Origin: Terrimesophilobacter sp036833635
GTDB lineage: Bacteria; Actinomycetota; Actinomycetes; Actinomycetales; Microbacteriaceae
NCBI GenBank assembly: GCA_036833635.1
Contig: DAITPJ010000087.1
Coordinates: 1 to 7,713 of the forward strand
Direction of reading: 5' to 3'
DNA: 7,713 nt
The notes beneath the pieces were generated by a model. It saw only the letters and a list, made by a program, of their open reading frames with translations. It made no database searches and was not told the origin of the DNA. Each line of letters begins with the position of its first letter. Positions within the stretch are counted from its first letter, which is position 1. Position numbers and translations under genes: made by a program. This document shows positions 5,482 to 7,713 of the stretch, piece after piece.

Positions 5482-5841
5482 ATGGCGCACTATTTTCTGG
5501 TGGTCTGGGGTCCGAGCGACTACGGCGAGTTCGACACGTACGGCACGGAGGCCGAACGCGCCGCCCAGATGGAGGCCACCGGCGTCTTCAACGCCAGGCT
5601 CAAAGAGGAGGGCAGCCTCGTCTACGTGAACGGCCTGGCCGAGCCGTCGACCGCGACGGTCGTCGACGGCACAGGTCCAGAGCCGATCTTCACGGATGGC
5701 CCGTTCATCGAGTCGAAGGAGTACGTCGCGGGCCTGTGGGTCGTCGACGTGCCGGATCTCGACGCAGCGCTCAAGCTCGCCGCCGAGGGCTCGAAGGCGT
5801 GCGGCCGCAAGGTCGAGGTGCGTCCAACGGGAAGCGCGTGA
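5482..5841 (+). CDS. YCII/DGPF-domain protein, partner of ECF42 sigma factor
   Basis: This 119-aa cytosolic protein is a single YCII-related domain with a ferredoxin-like fold. It opens with a hydrophobic strand (HYFLVVWG, 3-10). The family signature DGPF is at 72-75, followed by IESKEYVAGLWVVDV and the helix DLDAALKLA (92-100). ATG 5482 was chosen over in-frame ATG 5404 because GGGAGA lies about 6 nt upstream and the first strand starts there. The molecular function of DGPF proteins is not established; they are the hallmark neighbours and regulon members of ECF42 sigma factors. The stop overlaps the sigma start in GTGA (5838-5841), so the two are probably translationally coupled. A TGTCGA-type promoter precedes it. 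Confidence 0.9.
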   Translation: MAHYFLVVWGPSDYGEFDTYGTEAERAAQMEATGVFNARLKEEGSLVYVNGLAEPSTATVVDGTGPEPIFTDGPFIESKEYVAGLWVVDVPDLDAALKLAAEGSKACGRKVEVRPTGSA

Positions 5842-7091
5842 CGGAGGCCGCCCGCGAGGCGATCAGCCGGGTCCACCGCGAGGAGTGGGCGCGGGTGGTG
5901 GCCTCGCTCGCCCGCCGGTTCGGCGATCTCAGCCTGGCGGAGGAGATGGCCGCCGAGGCCTTCGCGATCGCGGTCGAACGCTGGCCCCGCGACGGCGTCC
6001 CTCCGAATCCCGGCGCGTGGATCACCACGACCGCCAACCGCAAGGCGATCGACCGGCTGCGACGGGAGGCGCGGCGCGATGCGAAGTACCAGGAGGCGTT
6101 CATGCTCCACGACGACAGTCCGCCCGACCCGACAGGCGCGGTCGACGACGACCGGCTGCGCCTTCTCTTCACCTGCTGTCATCCGGCATTGTCGATGGAG
6201 GCCCGCGTCGCGCTGACGCTCCGCATGGTCGGCGGCCTCACCGTGCCCGAGATCGCCCACGCTTTCCTTATTCAGGAGGCGACGATGGGCCAGCGCATCA
6301 CGCGCGCGAAGGGCAAGATCAAGGCGGCCGGCATCCCGTTCCGTGTGCCGGAGGCCGCCGACCTGCCGGCCAGGGTCGCCGGCGTGCTCGCCGTTCTCTA
6401 CCTCGTCTTCAATGAGGGCTACCTCGCCTCGAGTGGGGAGTCGGATCCGATCAGGCGCGACCTCACCGCGGAGGCGATCCGGATGACGCGGCTCGTCAAG
6501 GATCTGCTTCCGCATGACGGCGAGGTGGCCGGCCTGCTCGCGCTCATGCTGCTGATCGAGGCGCGTGCCGCGGCGCGCGTCTCGGCATCCGGTGAGCTCG
6601 TGCGGCTCGATGAGCAGGACCGCGGCGCCTGGGACCACGCGCTGGTCGCCGAGGGGGTCGCCCTCGTGCGCGAGCGGGTGGATGCGGCCGCCCGCGGCGA
6701 GGGCGCGCCCGGTCGGTACCAGATTCTTGCCGCGATCAACGCGGTGCACACCTCCGTACCGAATGCGCGCGACACCGACTGGTCGCAGGTCGTCGCCCTG
6801 TACGACCAGCTCGCGGCGATCGACCCGAGCCCCATCGTGGCGCTGAACCGTGCGATCGCTGTCGCTGAGCTCGACGGCCCGGATGTCGCCCTCGCGACCG
6901 TCGACCGGCTCGCGACCGCGCTCGACGGCTACCACGCCTTCCACGCGACGCGCGCCGACCTGCTGCGCCGGCTCGGACGTTCGGCCGATGCGCGCACTGC
7001 CTACGACCGCGCGATCGCCCTGGCCGGCAACACCGCCGAGGTGGCGCACCTCACCCGCCGTCGCGACCAGCTCGGCCACACCATTCCCTGA
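5838..7091 (+). CDS. ECF sigma factor, ECF42 type, with C-terminal DUF6596/TPR-like extension
   Basis: The 417-aa protein is about twice the length of a minimal ECF sigma factor. Sigma region 2 covers about 10-80 (AEEMAAEAFAIAVERWP at 34-50; WITTTANRKAIDRLRREAR at 61-79). Region 4 covers about 104-165, with the helix-turn-helix around LTVPEIAHAFLIQEATMGQRI (134-154). The extension begins with GVLAVLYLVFNEGY (182-195, DUF6596) and continues as helical TPR-like repeats to the end (ALYDQLAAIDPSPIVALNRAIAVAE, 320-344; ADLLRRLGRSADARTAYDRAIALA, 373-396). In ECF42 proteins this extension is thought to control activity in place of an anti-sigma factor, and none is encoded nearby. GTG 5838 was chosen because region 2 starts soon after and it overlaps the YCII stop by 4 bp; the upstream ATG 5736 would lie within the YCII gene. 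The inducing signal is unknown. Confidence 0.92.
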   Translation: MTEAAREAISRVHREEWARVVASLARRFGDLSLAEEMAAEAFAIAVERWPRDGVPPNPGAWITTTANRKAIDRLRREARRDAKYQEAFMLHDDSPPDPTGAVDDDRLRLLFTCCHPALSMEARVALTLRMVGGLTVPEIAHAFLIQEATMGQRITRAKGKIKAAGIPFRVPEAADLPARVAGVLAVLYLVFNEGYLASSGESDPIRRDLTAEAIRMTRLVKDLLPHDGEVAGLLALMLLIEARAAARVSASGELVRLDEQDRGAWDHALVAEGVALVRERVDAAARGEGAPGRYQILAAINAVHTSVPNARDTDWSQVVALYDQLAAIDPSPIVALNRAIAVAELDGPDVALATVDRLATALDGYHAFHATRADLLRRLGRSADARTAYDRAIALAGNTAEVAHLTRRRDQLGHTIP

Positions 7092-7098
7092 GGAGCCG
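7084..7098 (+). repeat. Half copy of the REP-like element at the sigma stop codon
   Basis: TTCCCTGAGGAGCCG is identical to 5308-5322, the left half of the upstream element. It spans the end of the sigma gene, whose TGA stop (7089-7091) is inside the repeated word CCCTGAGG. No right half (CTCGAAGGGA) follows. It may be a degraded insertion of the element that set the present C-terminus. The match is short, but 15 identical bases in a 7.7-kb window is unlikely by chance. Confidence 0.5.
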
Positions 7099-7140
7099 CC
7101 TACCCTGCGAATAGAGGTGTGGGCTCGCATCCGGGTGCTG

Positions 7141-7159
7141 TGACGAATACCATTCGTCA
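7141..7159. promoter_or_regulatory. 19-bp palindrome abutting the DUF1801 start codon
   Basis: TGACGAAT-ACC-ATTCGTCA has perfect 8-bp arms and a 3-nt centre. The last base is the A of ATG 7159. It also contains TACCAT (7148-7153), a TAnnnT -10-like box ending 5 nt before the ATG. It could be an operator covering the -10 and start site, or an mRNA hairpin that hides the start codon if transcripts arrive from the sigma gene. No Shine-Dalgarno is visible. The binding regulator is not identifiable from this window. Confidence 0.55.
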
Positions 7160-7638
7160 TGGCCAACAGCGAACCTGACAAGAACACCGCCTCGAAGCCA
7201 GTGGCGGCACCAGAAACCTTCACGCTCAAGGAATCCATGACGGGCGCGGCGAGCCCAGCGAAGGCCGCGGTCGGAGACAAGCCCGTTTTCGCCTACATCG
7301 CGAGCCTCCCGCAGCCGCAGCGCGGCATCGCTGAGGCGATCGACGCGCTCGCGGCGAGGACGTTGCCGAACCTCGAGCGCTCCGTCAAGTGGGGCATGGC
7401 GTACTACGGCGTCGGCGACGGATGGTGCTTCAGCTGCGGTGCCTTCGCCGGCCACGTCAAGCTCATGTTCGTGAACGGCACGATGCTCGACCCGGTCCCG
7501 CCGGTAACGCCAGTCGGGATGGGCAAGGCGACGCGCGGCGTCGAGCTCGCCTCCGTCGGCGACCTCGACGAGCACCAGGTCGCGGCCTGGATGAAGCAGA
7601 TCACATCCAGGCCCGGAGTCGGCGGCAAGAAGAAGTAG
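7159..7638 (+). CDS. DUF1801-domain protein (YdhG-like)
   Basis: This 159-aa cytosolic protein has a low-complexity N-terminus (about 1-40, Ala/Lys/Ser-rich, probably disordered) and a DUF1801 domain at about 42-148. Visible signatures are the helix pair FAYIASLPQPQRGIAEAIDAL (44-64), LERSVKWGMAYYG (72-84), the strand HVKLMFVNG (99-107) and a C-terminal helix (DEHQVAAWMKQI). The tail is basic (GGKKK). Two cysteines, C90 and C93, form a CxxC-like WCFSC in a strand, which may be incidental. The family has no firmly established biochemical role. ATG 7159 sits on the palindrome edge; an in-frame ATG at 7237 with AGGA just upstream is an alternative start that would drop the disordered region. It follows the ECF42 sigma gene by 67 bp and may be separately controlled. 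Confidence 0.82.
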   Translation: MANSEPDKNTASKPVAAPETFTLKESMTGAASPAKAAVGDKPVFAYIASLPQPQRGIAEAIDALAARTLPNLERSVKWGMAYYGVGDGWCFSCGAFAGHVKLMFVNGTMLDPVPPVTPVGMGKATRGVELASVGDLDEHQVAAWMKQITSRPGVGGKKK

Positions 7639-7671
7639 GCCGCCATGAGCCGGCGCACTCTGCTGAGAGGG

Positions 7672-7687
7672 CGCGGCCGGGGCCGCG
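7672..7687. terminator. GC-rich hairpin after the DUF1801 gene (weak terminator call)
   Basis: CGCGGCC (7672-7678) and GGCCGCG (7681-7687) form a strong stem with a tight loop 34 bp after the stop codon. No T-run follows. A second dyad, GGCGGC (7621-7626) with GCCGCC (7639-7644), brackets the stop codon. The remaining bases to the window edge show no supported gene. Confidence 0.35.
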
Positions 7688-7713
7688 ACATACTTCCGAC
7701 CTGCGGTAGGCCG

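Noticed and set aside
5736..5837. Upstream in-frame start for the sigma factor
   Set aside because: The added 34 residues are Arg-rich out-of-frame translation of the YCII gene; GTG 5838 gives the expected N-terminus.
495..6195. Other TGTCGA words (for example 495-500, 2909-2914, 3545-3550, 6190-6195)
   Set aside because: All lie inside coding sequence, where TGTCGA is expected often at this GC content, and none precedes a gene as the 5405 copy does.
5622..7280. 552-aa minus-strand open frame opposite the sigma factor
   Set aside because: Long only because of high GC content; low-complexity Arg/Gly/Val/Ala composition and no motif. The sigma frame is well supported.
7645..7713. Open frame from an ATG to the right edge (MSRRTLL...)
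   Set aside because: Only 23 codons are visible, there is no ribosome site, and it spans a strong hairpin. It may be chance; the sequence beyond the window would decide.
1..7713. CRISPR array, tRNA/rRNA genes, insertion sequence or prophage genes
   Set aside because: No regularly spaced repeats, no cloverleaf or rRNA-like segment and no transposase, integrase or phage protein was seen on either strand.

Overview
The window comes from a high-GC Gram-positive bacterium. The protein set and wording (an actinobacterial-type neutral zinc metallopeptidase, an HhH-GPD-like protein with a Lys/Ala tail, a long ECF sigma factor with a DGPF/YCII partner, frequent ggatgc/gcatcc words) best fit Actinobacteria, probably Microbacteriaceae. 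This placement is inference from family knowledge, not a database result. I find eight complete protein genes, one possible gene end at the left edge, no RNA genes, no CRISPR array and no insertion sequence.

Layout. Bases 1-255 are more AT-rich than the rest. They hold a possible gene 3' end (to 64) and three inverted repeats, two of them related (C5-spacer-G5-TAT). A membrane-anchored zinc metallopeptidase (256-1140, +) converges on a 14-TM DHA2-type drug efflux pump (1150-2754, -), with a 9-bp-arm hairpin at the junction. The pump is divergent from a MarR regulator (2839-3294, +). The 84-bp gap between them carries a repeated operator-like word that overlaps the likely promoters of both, so this is probably a self-contained, ligand-responsive efflux unit. 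MarR converges on a thioredoxin (3291-3668, -), and the two stop codons share a TTAA. An HhH-GPD-like DNA repair protein (3787-4374, -) follows, then a divergent short-chain dehydrogenase (4478-5284, +).

The right part is the most coherent regulatory module: a YCII/DGPF-domain protein (5482-5841) overlapping by 4 bp a long ECF sigma factor (5838-7091) of the ECF42 type, with a C-terminal DUF6596/TPR-like extension in place of a separate anti-sigma gene. A TGTCGA-N17-CGTA sequence upstream of the pair resembles the ECF42 target promoter, which suggests autoregulation. A DUF1801 protein (7159-7638) follows, and its start codon lies at the edge of a 19-bp perfect-arm palindrome.

Four genes (256, 2839, 4374 minus, 7159) lack a visible Shine-Dalgarno sequence and have a -10-like hexamer 5-6 nt before the start codon, which suggests leaderless mRNAs. 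A REP-like element at 5308-5346 has a half copy at 7084-7098 that contains the sigma gene's stop codon. I see no clearly undescribed system. The main leads are the ECF42 promoter, the DUF1801 palindrome, the paired C5/G5 sites and the catalytically odd HhH protein.
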